Shown here one piece after another: positions 7,003-15,498 of a stretch of DNA of 20,886 nt. The stretch is from an uncultured Holosporaceae bacterium (lineage in GTDB: Bacteria; Pseudomonadota; Alphaproteobacteria; RUG11792). The stretch is from contig CAMYPB010000007.1 of NCBI GenBank assembly GCA_947285985.1, positions 1 to 20,886 of the forward strand, read 5' to 3'. The notes beneath the pieces were generated by a model. It saw nothing but the letters and a program-made list of their open reading frames with translations. It did no database searches and had not been told where the DNA came from. Made by a program: the position numbers and the translations under genes. Numbering within the stretch: position 1 is the first letter of the stretch; the number at the start of each line of letters is the position of its first letter.

Positions 7003-8943
7003 ATGTCCTCTGTATTTGATTTATCATCCTTAAATAAAGAACAAAGAGAAGCCGTTGAAACGACGGAAGGGTCTGTTTTAGTATTGGCAGGTGCTGGAAC
7101 AGGAAAAACTAAGGTTTTAACTTCACGTATAGCGTATATTATTCATGAAAATTTAACCTCTATTTCACGTATACTTGCGGTTACTTTCACGAATAAGGCC
7201 GCGAATGAAATGAGGGACAGGGCCCTATCTTTGTTGGGGGATGAATATATATCATATGGGAATAGTCTTTGGATTGGAACGTTTCATTCTCTTGCTCTTC
7301 GTATGATACGTCCACATCACGAAAAATTTAATAGAACCCCTAATTTTTCGATAATAGATAGTGATGATCAGATACGTCTCGTTAAAAAAATTCTGAAGGA
7401 CATGGGATTGGATGACAAGAAATATCCTCCAAAAAGTATGGCGTATTATATAGGGAGATGGAAGGATCAACTCATCTCTCCTGATGACGCGAAAAAAGTT
7501 GCGAAAAAGTTTACGAATGAAGAAATAGCCGCGAGGATATACGATTTATATCAGGATTCTTTGGATAGTATAGATTCAATAGATTTCGGTGATATACTGA
7601 TGATTTGTATTAATTTATTTAAAGGATACTCTAATATATTGGAATATTATCAAAATAAATTTCAGTATATTATGGTGGATGAGTATCAGGATACGAATAC
7701 CTCCCAATATATGTGGCTCAAATTATTGTCGATGAAACATGGGAATATTTGTTGTGTGGGGGATGACGACCAATCTATATATAGTTGGAGGGGGGCGGAT
7801 ATTGAAAATATACTTCGTTTTAATAAGGATTTTAAAGATGCGAAGATTATACGTTTAGAACAGAATTATAGATCTACTGAAAATATACTTAAAACCGCAA
7901 ATGTTTTGATATCGAATAATTCCGGACGTATGGTGAAAAATTTGTGGACAGATGGAGAGAAGGGACTCCCTGTTATTATAAAATCCAGTATGGATCCTCA
8001 AGATGAATCACATTTTATCGCAAATTTGATTATAAATAAAAATGACAATGGAATTCCATACCACGAGATGGCCATCCTTGTTCGTGCGACCTTTCAAACT
8101 CGCGCATTTGAAGAAAAATTTATTAGTATGGGGATTCCCTATAAAATTGTTGGGGGTATGAAATTCTACGAGCGAAAAGAAGTCAAAGATGCGATTTCAT
8201 ACTTGAAATTAGTCGTCAATATAGACGATGGACTCGCATTTGAAAGGATCATCAATCTTCCGAAACGAGGAATTGGAATCGCATCGATAAATAAATTCTA
8301 TCAGATTGCGAGGGAGAGGGGAATTTCTTTGACGGCCGCTTCAAAACTCGTTATTGAAAATTCTCCCGGAAGTTTGGCAGCGGGAAGATTATCTAAATTT
8401 TTCGATATGATCACAAGATGGAATAAATTGATCGACGAATGCGAACCCTTCGAATTGATGAAACTCATCCTCGAAGAATCAGGGTATATCAAGATGCTCG
8501 TCGATAGAAATACACTCGAAGATGAAAGTCGTATTGAAACATTGAAAGAACTCGTGAACGCAATGAGAGAATTCAATAGAGTATCCGACTTTTTGGATTA
8601 TATTAGCTTAGTATTGGATAATAATGATCAAATAAATCTCGATAAAGTCACGATAAGTACTATACATGCGGCAAAAGGTTTGGAATATCGAACAGTTTTC
8701 ATTCCAGGTTTTGAAGAGAATATTATTCCCCATCAAAAAGCCCTCGAAGAAAAGGGAGAGATCGGACTCGAAGAAGAAAGAAGATTGTGTTATGTCGCGA
8801 TAACCCGCGCGAAAAAAGAGGCTTATATCTCGTTTTGTAATTCACGTGGAAATTTCTATTCAAACAATAATTCATCGTGGCAGAAAGTCAATCCATCGAG
8901 ATTTTTATACGATCTTCCAAAGGGGAGTACGAAATTTATATAA
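7003..8943 (+). CDS. uvrD: Superfamily I DNA helicase, UvrD/PcrA/Rep type
   Basis: A 3'-5' DNA helicase of 646 residues, acting in repair or replication restart. All motifs are visible: Q motif LNKEQREAV (10-18), I GAGTGKT (30-36), Ia AVTFTNKAANEM (59-70), II MVDEYQDTN (224-232), III VGDDDQSIYSWRGA (252-265), IV LEQNYRST, V STIHAAKGLE and VI RRLCYVAITRAKK (593-605). It ends about 40 residues after motif VI and so lacks the C-terminal tail of longer UvrD proteins that contacts RNA polymerase and MutL. The length is closer to Rep. Choosing among UvrD, PcrA and Rep needs a tree. Only GGA precedes the ATG as a weak ribosome site. Confidence 0.93.
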   Translation: MSSVFDLSSLNKEQREAVETTEGSVLVLAGAGTGKTKVLTSRIAYIIHENLTSISRILAVTFTNKAANEMRDRALSLLGDEYISYGNSLWIGTFHSLALRMIRPHHEKFNRTPNFSIIDSDDQIRLVKKILKDMGLDDKKYPPKSMAYYIGRWKDQLISPDDAKKVAKKFTNEEIAARIYDLYQDSLDSIDSIDFGDILMICINLFKGYSNILEYYQNKFQYIMVDEYQDTNTSQYMWLKLLSMKHGNICCVGDDDQSIYSWRGADIENILRFNKDFKDAKIIRLEQNYRSTENILKTANVLISNNSGRMVKNLWTDGEKGLPVIIKSSMDPQDESHFIANLIINKNDNGIPYHEMAILVRATFQTRAFEEKFISMGIPYKIVGGMKFYERKEVKDAISYLKLVVNIDDGLAFERIINLPKRGIGIASINKFYQIARERGISLTAASKLVIENSPGSLAAGRLSKFFDMITRWNKLIDECEPFELMKLILEESGYIKMLVDRNTLEDESRIETLKELVNAMREFNRVSDFLDYISLVLDNNDQINLDKVTISTIHAAKGLEYRTVFIPGFEENIIPHQKALEEKGEIGLEEERRLCYVAITRAKKEAYISFCNSRGNFYSNNNSSWQKVNPSRFLYDLPKGSTKFI

Positions 8944-9065
8944 TTTTATGTAATTTCCGCATTCTATATCCTTTGGGTCGACAAAGTCAATCATTGATAT
9001 GATTTGGATCGTATAAAATTTTCAGATAATTTTTTTTACAAGAAATTAAAAAATTTTGTATCCGA

Positions 9066-9083
9066 AATGTCATGGATGACATT
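9066..9083. promoter_or_regulatory. Perfect dyad upstream of the secreted-protein gene
   Basis: AATGTCAT-GG-ATGACATT is an 18-base perfect inverted repeat about 53 bases before the next start codon. It is not followed by a T run, so an operator for a dimeric regulator is more likely than a terminator. A second shorter dyad, AATCAT-TGAT-ATGATT, lies at 8989-9004. Nothing else is recognised in 8944-9136. Confidence 0.35.
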
Positions 9084-9136
9084 ATTTAATGTTAAACTGT
9101 GATTAGGTTGTTACTTTTTTTTAGGGTACTTTTTTT

Positions 9137-9952
9137 ATGAATTTCAAAAATATTATCATGATTTCATCGGTCTTGTTCATGTTCAGTGCGGATTCATATT
9201 CGTCTGATAAAAATGATAGGAATCAGGATTATTTATCCCTCATAAATTCCTCATTCTCAAAGACAGAATCTGAGAAAGTCCGTTTGTCATCCCAAAGAAG
9301 ACTCGTCAACGTTTTTTTGAGGAATGGTCTAAAAAATCAGGAAATATCAAGATTTGTCAGGAATGGGATTATTTCGGGTTTGTTGTCGCATGATGAAATC
9401 AATAGAGTGGGTTCATATTTCTCGAACAATATAAAAGATCTCATAAACAACAAGATTCTTATTGAGAAGGGAATACTTGGAAGTATCCTAGATTCTTTCG
9501 ATAATAAAATATCCAATAAAATTATTATGGGTATTCAGGATCAGGCTAATCAATATAATGAAGTTGCGAGGAATATTATCGTAGAACTCGGACTCAATCC
9601 GATCATATTATACTCCAAGAATATTGAAGAATTGAATGAAGATACTATCATAAAAGAAATACAATTCATGAGACGAGATATTCTGAAGGGAAGAAAATTG
9701 AATAAGGATGTTGTCTTTGCACTCGCTGAAATTTATGCAAGGGATTATGTTAATAATAATCACAACCAATATAATGCGAGGGAAAATTGGGAGGAGACAC
9801 CATGGATAAAAGAAACATCTTCATTCTTTGAGGATTTCAATGGTTCTCACAATGTTGTGATCGAAGGTTTCAAACATCTAGAAAAAACAATAGGAGACCT
9901 GGATTCCGTTGCGTATTATGGATTGTTCCCAGTATACGGTGATAATGAATAA
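9137..9952 (+). CDS. Secreted helical protein of unknown function
   Basis: I do not recognise this 271-residue protein. It begins with a signal peptide (MNFKNIIMISSVLFMFSADS, probable cleavage near residue 20-22). The rest is hydrophilic and looks mostly helical, with many Asn, Ile, Lys and Glu and no cysteines after the signal. Residues about 50-130 hold short repeated helix-turn patterns (RNGLKNQEISRFVRNGIISG). AGGG lies about 10 bases before the ATG. It converges on the barrel gene downstream, with a terminator between them. A periplasmic or exported role is inferred from the signal alone. Confidence 0.75.
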   Translation: MNFKNIIMISSVLFMFSADSYSSDKNDRNQDYLSLINSSFSKTESEKVRLSSQRRLVNVFLRNGLKNQEISRFVRNGIISGLLSHDEINRVGSYFSNNIKDLINNKILIEKGILGSILDSFDNKISNKIIMGIQDQANQYNEVARNIIVELGLNPIILYSKNIEELNEDTIIKEIQFMRRDILKGRKLNKDVVFALAEIYARDYVNNNHNQYNARENWEETPWIKETSSFFEDFNGSHNVVIEGFKHLEKTIGDLDSVAYYGLFPVYGDNE

Positions 9953-9958
9953 GTATAT

Positions 9959-9994
9959 AAAAAAAGTTGTAGATCGAAAAATTTGATCTACAAC
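9959..9994 (-). terminator. Strong intrinsic terminator of the barrel gene
   Basis: GTTGTAGATC (9966-9975) and GATCTACAAC (9985-9994) form a perfect 10-base-pair stem with a 9-base loop. On the minus strand it is followed at once by seven T. It lies 17 bases after the barrel gene stop. In the plus direction there is no T run, so it serves mainly the minus-strand gene. Confidence 0.85.
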
Positions 9995-10011
9995 CTTGTG
10001 GTATATAAAAA

Positions 10012-11421
10012 CTAAAACAAATTATATGAAAATTGCAGGGATACCTTCGTGGAATCTGCAGATATTTTCTTTATATTTTTGTTGTTGAATTTTATATTTG
10101 ATTTTAGATTCGTTGTATAACGAATCCCAAGCGACCACCTGTTATTTATTTTATATTTTATTCCGATTCCAAGGGCTGAGATGATCCTCTTTTTATGAGA
10201 GTCTATGATATTATCAGATGATGAATTATCTTTCACATGATATGTGGAATATTGTATAGGAAAGAGTGTATAGAATATCCAATTCGATTTTGTTGATATT
10301 CCAATCATTGGGATTATTCCGAGCGTGTTGCTGTTCTTTAGGGTTGTTCTGTTTGGCTTCGATTGGATATTATATTTCATTGGATTAATTTCGAGGAATG
10401 TTTCCAGACCGAAATATAATGCTAAAGATTCATTGTCTTTCAGGAAAGATTTATCAATTCCAAGGAATATGGAATATGTTGCCCCAGATTTTTTGTGTGA
10501 CTGAACATTAGACATATTCTTCGTCGATGATAAATTCTCAGCTGATAACAATTCGTTTTGAGATACTTTATATTCAGGGATTTCAACTTTATTCCAAGCT
10601 GCGTATATCGACGATAATGCGTTCCTCGTGAAAATTTCTGTTATTGCACGTTGAAGAGACTTGTTATCAGAGAAACTGTCCAATGGAATTTCTATCGATA
10701 ATTTTTCATCCCGATTGTCTGATAGTATTCTTTTTGATGGAAAAATTTTCGGATGGAAATCTGGAAAATCATCATGAGATATGCGAATATCCCCTGAAAT
10801 ATTTATCGTACGATCGAAACCATTGATCTCAACATCTATAGGATCACTTACGTGGAATCCTCTATCTTCTGGAAAATAATGGACTAATGTATTTCTATAA
10901 TTATTATACACACGCGATATTTTTGAAGCGGCAGATTTCAACGACCCTGCATCATTTTCCGTTCCAAAGTGTCCCGCTGTGTGTGCGACATTCTGATTAC
11001 CAAGATTTATCCCGGAATAATCGACACTATCGAGTTCGAATTCACTTAAGTTGAAAAGAGTTTCCTCTTTTGCTGTAGGAGAAAAGTCAGTATTTTCAAC
11101 AAAATTTTCAGCTTCCCAATCGTCTTTTGGAGATAACTCTGTTCCTAACTCTTTTTTTATGGTACGTAAATATCTTTTCAAGAATTTATATGAACTTATT
11201 CTAGCATAGTATCGTGAATAATCCTCTACATTACCCTGTTTAATTTTCTTTGTAGTAGATTGCGATGGAGTATTACAATGTGCCTTATTTTTTTGAAATG
11301 TTACACCAGTACTACATCCTACGTATAAACTCTGTGCTTCACATAACGACACAATGTAACACTGCGATAAAAAACAACACAGTGCTACGTATATCGAAGT
11401 TTTTACAATATCTATTGTCAC
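10012..11421 (-). CDS. Predicted 8-strand outer-membrane barrel protein with a very long first loop
   Basis: A 469-residue exported protein of no family I recognise. It starts with GTG. The ribosome site GAGGTG lies inside the last codons of the upstream gene, so translation is coupled. The signal peptide covers about residues 1-30. Amphipathic strands are seen at 31-42, 314-324, 331-345, 365-377, 379-393, 410-424, 426-440 and 455-469, ending in Phe as outer-membrane barrels do. Tight turns alternate with long loops as expected for an OmpA/Opa-size barrel. About 270 residues (43-313) lie between strands 1 and 2, which would place them outside the cell as loop 1. Alternatively the N-terminal part is a separate domain and strand 1 is misread. 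Cysteines 36 and 49 could form a disulfide. Confidence 0.7.
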   Translation of the reverse strand: MTIDIVKTSIYVALCCFLSQCYIVSLCEAQSLYVGCSTGVTFQKNKAHCNTPSQSTTKKIKQGNVEDYSRYYARISSYKFLKRYLRTIKKELGTELSPKDDWEAENFVENTDFSPTAKEETLFNLSEFELDSVDYSGINLGNQNVAHTAGHFGTENDAGSLKSAASKISRVYNNYRNTLVHYFPEDRGFHVSDPIDVEINGFDRTINISGDIRISHDDFPDFHPKIFPSKRILSDNRDEKLSIEIPLDSFSDNKSLQRAITEIFTRNALSSIYAAWNKVEIPEYKVSQNELLSAENLSSTKNMSNVQSHKKSGATYSIFLGIDKSFLKDNESLALYFGLETFLEINPMKYNIQSKPNRTTLKNSNTLGIIPMIGISTKSNWIFYTLFPIQYSTYHVKDNSSSDNIIDSHKKRIISALGIGIKYKINNRWSLGIRYTTNLKSNIKFNNKNIKKISADSTKVSLQFSYNLF

Positions 11422-11428
11422 TTTTTAT

Positions 11429-11914
11429 TTACACCTCATCGAGATCTATTTCTGTAATAGTGTTCGCTTTAAAAGTTGTATCATCCGACAATTCGCCATT
11501 AACTGGTAACGTAAAATCCGATTCATTAAACGTTAGGCCATCTGTAACAATATTGTTAACTCTCCTTGTTAGAGATGCCAAGCTATTCTGGAGTTCACCT
11601 AGTAATTTTTGGAGAGCAGAATTTTTTTCTGTTTCTGCTGTAAATTTATTTTGGAGTTCACCTAGTAATTTTTGGAGATCAGAATTTTCTTCTATTTCTG
11701 TTGTCAATTTATCTCCAATATCCTTAATATCAGCGTGTAACTTTTTGATATTTGCATTCATGATGTTCATAACATGTGCACTATTACCCACCTTATGCTC
11801 ATCGTCTTGATCTAGGTTAGAAGATGCATAAGACGTATTTGAAAACGAAACTGTTGCAACTAATGATACGATACATATAAAAACTTTCTTATAAATTTTT
11901 CTTAAATTTTGCAT
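11429..11914 (-). CDS. Small secreted coiled-coil protein
   Basis: A 161-residue protein of unknown function. The signal peptide ends near residue 30 (T-S-Y-A followed by SS). Residues about 48-120 form a coiled coil that contains two copies of a 21-residue (three-heptad) unit sharing LQKLLGELQN (70-90 and 91-111). The C-terminal 40 residues are acidic and rich in Thr. AGGAGG lies 7 bases before the ATG, a strong ribosome site. The barrel gene follows after only 7 bases, so the two products are probably made together and may interact. A trimeric stalk or an adaptor bound to the barrel is a guess. Confidence 0.75.
   Translation of the reverse strand: MQNLRKIYKKVFICIVSLVATVSFSNTSYASSNLDQDDEHKVGNSAHVMNIMNANIKKLHADIKDIGDKLTTEIEENSDLQKLLGELQNKFTAETEKNSALQKLLGELQNSLASLTRRVNNIVTDGLTFNESDFTLPVNGELSDDTTFKANTITEIDLDEV
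11590..11715. repeat. 63-base tandem duplication in the coiled-coil gene
   Basis: Two adjacent 63-base units (11590-11652 and 11653-11715) share the segment GGAGTTCACCTAGTAATTTT and most of what follows. Each encodes three heptads, so the coiled coil has grown by in-frame duplication. Confidence 0.8.
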
Positions 11915-12044
11915 TTTTATGCCTCCTTTTAATCATACTCAACTATATTTTGACAACTGACTTGAATTTCTTCTGTGTGATACTGGTTTTGACCTATCAC
12001 TTACTTTCACGAACACGAAATTGTGTCGAAATGTTTTCTCGTGG

Positions 12045-12854
12045 TTAATCCATATTTCTACCGGGTGGTAGACCGATTGTCATACGATTTCCTTTTTCTG
12101 AGTTCACATTACTACGCATCATGCGAGAAATTTTCTCTTGGTTGGCTGATACTCGGTTAATTTCTCTTATAACTTCAACATTTATTGTATTCGCAACCTC
12201 CTTTAGATTATTTCGATTTTTGTCAACATCTTCCCTCAATATTCGAATATCATTGTCGTGTTCCGATAAGTCTTTCTTCACGATGGATACCTCGTTTGTA
12301 AGATTGTCTACTAATTCACGCATTTCTCTTGTACCATCCTGTTTTGTGCCTAATAACAACGGTGTATCATGACTTTGTTGGATAACACGAACATCATCAG
12401 GAACAAAATCATTATCTTCAGAGACACACGAAAAAGTATCACTTTCAGAGAGCTGCAATTTATTGGATATATTATATTTTGGAGGAATATACAAAACATC
12501 ACCGTGCTCCAAAACTCTTGATTCTGCCTTATCATTCTTAAAATATTTATAAAGATAATACGATCCAGCTATCCCAGCGCCCGCAAGAACAATATATCCA
12601 ATTTTACGATAATTAATGTGATCCCAAAAACTATCCTTCACGATTTCGTTAGTATTTCCAATCGACAGTGAATTTCCATCGAAAGAAAATTTCATACTAG
12701 GACATTTCGAAACATTCTTCATAGTCAAAAGGACAACATCTTCTGAGCGCTCGATTGTCATATCACAACACTCTCCGCGTTCGACATTCATCAAGCTCAT
12801 AGGAATCAACAACAAACTCATGAAACCAACACGCGGTATAGATTTTCTGCACAT
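12045..12854 (-). CDS. Bitopic coiled-coil membrane protein of unknown function
   Basis: A 269-residue protein that I do not recognise. It has a short signal-like segment at about residues 8-22, then a small region with cysteines 29, 30 and 51. A clear membrane helix covers about 85-105 (IGYIVLAGAGIAGSYYLYKYF), flanked by charged residues. A coiled coil spans about 176-245 (LVDNLTNEVSIVKKDLSEHD). The tail is polar. If the first segment is cleaved, residues 30-84 are periplasmic and the coiled coil cytoplasmic; the topology is uncertain. No good ribosome site precedes the ATG, but a consensus promoter lies 37 bases upstream. The membrane helix ends in YYLYK, like the YYLYH at the anchors of the two solute-binding proteins in this window. 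Confidence 0.7.
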   Translation of the reverse strand: MCRKSIPRVGFMSLLLIPMSLMNVERGECCDMTIERSEDVVLLTMKNVSKCPSMKFSFDGNSLSIGNTNEIVKDSFWDHINYRKIGYIVLAGAGIAGSYYLYKYFKNDKAESRVLEHGDVLYIPPKYNISNKLQLSESDTFSCVSEDNDFVPDDVRVIQQSHDTPLLLGTKQDGTREMRELVDNLTNEVSIVKKDLSEHDNDIRILREDVDKNRNNLKEVANTINVEVIREINRVSANQEKISRMMRSNVNSEKGNRMTIGLPPGRNMD

Positions 12855-12890
12855 AAATTCAATTCATAAAATCAACGTCAAACAGGGTGA

Positions 12891-12919
12891 TGGATACAAT
12901 AATATGAATATTTTGTCAA
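12891..12919 (-). promoter_or_regulatory. Promoter of the bitopic coiled-coil gene
   Basis: On the minus strand, a perfect TTGACA (12914-12919), a 17-base spacer and TATCCA (12891-12896) preceded by TG, set in a very AT-rich tract. The untranslated leader would be about 30 bases. Confidence 0.5.
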
Positions 12920-13026
12920 GTATTTATTTTGTATTTATTATATTATTATATTAAATATAAACAAAACAAAATTTAATATCAAATTTTATATAAATTGAAA
13001 AATAATTTGAATATCGAATAATTTTA

Positions 13027-13117
13027 TGGCGGAGAGAGGGGGATTCGAACCCCCGATACGCTTTTAACGTATACCCGCTTTCCAGGCGAGCGCCTTCAGC
13101 CACTCGGCCATCTCTCC
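13027..13117 (-). tRNA. tRNA-Ser (anticodon GGA)
   Basis: The minus strand folds into a class II tRNA with the same acceptor stem as the other serine tRNA (GGAGAGA/TCTCTCC) and encoded CCA. Anticodon stem CTCGC/GCGGG holds loop CTGGAAA, giving GGA, which reads UCC and UCU. It has a long variable arm and a T arm with GGTTCGAATCC. Confidence 0.96.
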
Positions 13118-13146
13118 ATGACAACATTGTCAGAACAACTCTCTAT

Positions 13147-13175
13147 AGAATATACGATATTTTGTTGTTTGTCAA
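13147..13175 (-). promoter_or_regulatory. Promoter of tRNA-Ser(GGA)
   Basis: On the minus strand, a perfect TTGACA (13170-13175), a 17-base spacer and TATTCT (13147-13152). Between it and the tRNA lies the small dyad TGACAA-CA-TTGTCA (13119-13132), which falls in the leader of the precursor. Confidence 0.5.
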
Positions 13176-13176
13176 G

Positions 13177-13197
13177 TGATATCTTGATAAGATATTA
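13177..13197 (-). terminator. Hairpin directly after vgrG (weak terminator candidate)
   Basis: ATATCTT-GAT-AAGATAT, extended by a G-U and an A-U pair, abuts the vgrG stop codon. No T run follows on the minus strand, and the tRNA promoter begins two bases later. It may act with Rho or only protect the 3' end. Confidence 0.3.
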
Positions 13198-15444
13198 TTA
13201 ATTTAATTTGACGATAGATCCTTTTATCATCATCATAGCGCTCGATTGGAGTGTTGTCATGGCCCCCCCTTTGAAATTCGCGATTGCAGAGCTTTCGATC
13301 GAGAGGGATGCTTTTGCCTTGTCAGAAATTGTCATATTCGCGTTTCTCGAGATATTGAGTGATTTTTCGGAGAGAGAGATTTTTGACTCAATATTTATAT
13401 TCATTTTTGCATTTATTTTAACATTCATTTTCGCATCTATTGAGAAATCTTTAACGGACGAGAAAGATATTGCGTCTTTTGAGGAGTATTGAATATTTTT
13501 TATTGCATCAACTTTTATGGATCCTTTCGCATTGATTGATATATCTTTTGATGCGTTGATTTTTATATTATCTGCGGATATTGAAATATCTCCCTTTATA
13601 TTTATATCGAGATTTCCTTTATTGAGGGTTATTGATTGATTACCTTCCTTCAATGTTATAGATCTATTTCCTTTATTTAGGATTATTGTATAATTTCCTT
13701 CATTTATTGTTGTGATATTATTTCCTTTTTTTATTGTGAGGGAGTTGTCTCCTTCATCAATTTTATAGATATTGTCACCTTTTTTTATATGGAAAGTATT
13801 TGATATTTTCTCTTTTTTACTTTCTAATATTGTTTCTTTCCTACCATTATTTATTATTTGAGAGACATTATTTTCGATGATAGAGTTGAAATCTTTTTGG
13901 GCGTGTATGAATATTTCTTCTTTATCTTTTTGATCATCGAAGCGTAATTCATTGAATCCCTTCGCGTTTTTCGAGGAATTTGAATAGAAAGTTGATACAG
14001 TCTTCTTTTTTTTGGGATAATCTTGAGGGGGTTTGTTTACGCCATTATAAAGGCATCCTGTGACGATTGGTTGATCTGGATCTCCATTGATAAAATTGAT
14101 GATAACTTCCATTCCAATTCGTGGAATAACGAGGGATCCAAAATTTTTTCCAGACCAATTTTGAGAGACTCTTATCCAACACGAACTTTTTTCATTATTT
14201 TTTGCACGGGAGTCCCAATGAAATCGAACTTTTATACGTGCGTATTTATCGCAGAAGATTTCTTCTCCAGATGTTCCCGTGACGATTGCCGTCTGATTTC
14301 CCCATATACGAGTTTTCAAGTGTCGAATTTCTGGACGATATGGGGTCTGACTTGGAATTGCAACAATTTTATTTTCATACAATGGATTTTTCCCATCGAA
14401 AAAAGAGGGATTATCATTTTGAAGGAGATTTATCGTATGGTTCATTTCGATAACGAAGAAGTCCCCATTTTGAGATTTTATGGGGGAATTTTTTATTGAG
14501 AATATCGAACCTGTATAAATTTCTGGAGACGAACTATACGTATTCAATATATTCGATTTAGAATTTTGATATTCTAATAAAATTTTTGATATTTTATCCC
14601 CATTTGATGAATTATCGAAAGTATAATCATATATTTCGTGTTCACCTATATTATATTGTTGTTTGTTATTCTCAGATTTACCGGATACTATTTTCGATTT
14701 ATTTTCGTTGAAAGACATGGAGAATATTTTTTTAACTCCAATTTTATCTATTTGTGAGACGTTATACACATAGTTTGTATACATATATTCTTCATTATAA
14801 TGTTTCAATATTTCGAAAGGCTGTCCTATTTTTTTCGATGACAAACTTTTATCTGAGATATGAAGTATATCCTTGTTCTTTTCATGTTCGAAATAATAGA
14901 AGATTCCTTCTTCTTCCATGAGTCGCGATATAAAATGGAAGTCTGTTTCATCATATTGAACGCAGAATTCTCGTTTCCTTTTTCCAGACGATGTTATATT
15001 TTTCTTGATATTTGAGATATTATTTTCTTTGAGGACTTTGTCTATAATATCCATCGCGGATAATTCCTGAAAAATACGATATTTCGTTGTGACAACTAAT
15101 CTGAAGAGTGTCGGAACGATTTCAAGACATATTATATAATTCGATCGTGTTTCTTTGTTTTTTTGTTCGCGAATTGGAATGCATTCTATCGATCCCCTCG
15201 AAACTATCCCCGAAAAATAACGCGTCGTTTTTTTATCATAATATTCCATCGAAATACAAACGGGTTTATTTATTAAGGACGAAGGTTCAATAATATCCTT
15301 CGATTGGATTATCGTTTTTATGAGGAAAAGATCTGAAACTTTCTCATGTATATCGATCCTTATGACGACAGTATTCTCAAGCTTGGGACCCGATATTTTT
15401 ATGGAAAAATTTTTTTGAGATCTCTCAATTCCTTCAATATTCAT
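13198..15444 (-). CDS. vgrG: VgrG spike protein of a type VI secretion system
   Basis: VgrG forms the trimeric tip of the contractile T6SS needle. The 748 residues show the gp27-like base (about 1-370, with CVQYDETDFHFISRLMEEEG at 161-180). The gp5-like OB fold at 380-467 has YARIKVRFHWD, SSCWIRVSQNW, IPRIGMEV and GDPDQPIVTGCLYN. The needle begins with seven nonapeptide repeats (553-615) and ends in a Lys/Ala/Ser-rich helix that finishes K-G-S-I-V-K-L-N. No effector domain is fused at the C-terminus. It follows the CCA-enzyme gene by 54 bases, without a clear ribosome site. No other T6SS gene and no PAAR or effector gene lies in the window, so it is an orphan here. The rest of the machine must be elsewhere if it is functional. 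Confidence 0.95.
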   Translation of the reverse strand: MNIEGIERSQKNFSIKISGPKLENTVVIRIDIHEKVSDLFLIKTIIQSKDIIEPSSLINKPVCISMEYYDKKTTRYFSGIVSRGSIECIPIREQKNKETRSNYIICLEIVPTLFRLVVTTKYRIFQELSAMDIIDKVLKENNISNIKKNITSSGKRKREFCVQYDETDFHFISRLMEEEGIFYYFEHEKNKDILHISDKSLSSKKIGQPFEILKHYNEEYMYTNYVYNVSQIDKIGVKKIFSMSFNENKSKIVSGKSENNKQQYNIGEHEIYDYTFDNSSNGDKISKILLEYQNSKSNILNTYSSSPEIYTGSIFSIKNSPIKSQNGDFFVIEMNHTINLLQNDNPSFFDGKNPLYENKIVAIPSQTPYRPEIRHLKTRIWGNQTAIVTGTSGEEIFCDKYARIKVRFHWDSRAKNNEKSSCWIRVSQNWSGKNFGSLVIPRIGMEVIINFINGDPDQPIVTGCLYNGVNKPPQDYPKKKKTVSTFYSNSSKNAKGFNELRFDDQKDKEEIFIHAQKDFNSIIENNVSQIINNGRKETILESKKEKISNTFHIKKGDNIYKIDEGDNSLTIKKGNNITTINEGNYTIILNKGNRSITLKEGNQSITLNKGNLDINIKGDISISADNIKINASKDISINAKGSIKVDAIKNIQYSSKDAISFSSVKDFSIDAKMNVKINAKMNINIESKISLSEKSLNISRNANMTISDKAKASLSIESSAIANFKGGAMTTLQSSAMMMIKGSIVKLN
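13600..13788. repeat. Seven 27-base repeats encoding the VgrG needle
   Basis: Seven consecutive units of nine residues follow the pattern [IL]-x-[KE]-G-[ND]-x(4). Position 3 alternates K, E, K, E, K, E, K without exception, so neighbouring rungs carry opposite charge. Nine-residue rungs fit the triangular beta-prism of VgrG needles. Confidence 0.85.
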
Positions 15445-15498
15445 ATTTTGATGTAATATTTTATAAAAATTATGATAATTGTATGATACTTTTCTTTG

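Noticed and set aside
12059..12072. Hairpin CTACC-GGGT-GGTAG near the end of the bitopic coiled-coil gene as a terminator.
   Set aside because: It lies inside the coding region, the stem is only five base pairs and no T run follows.
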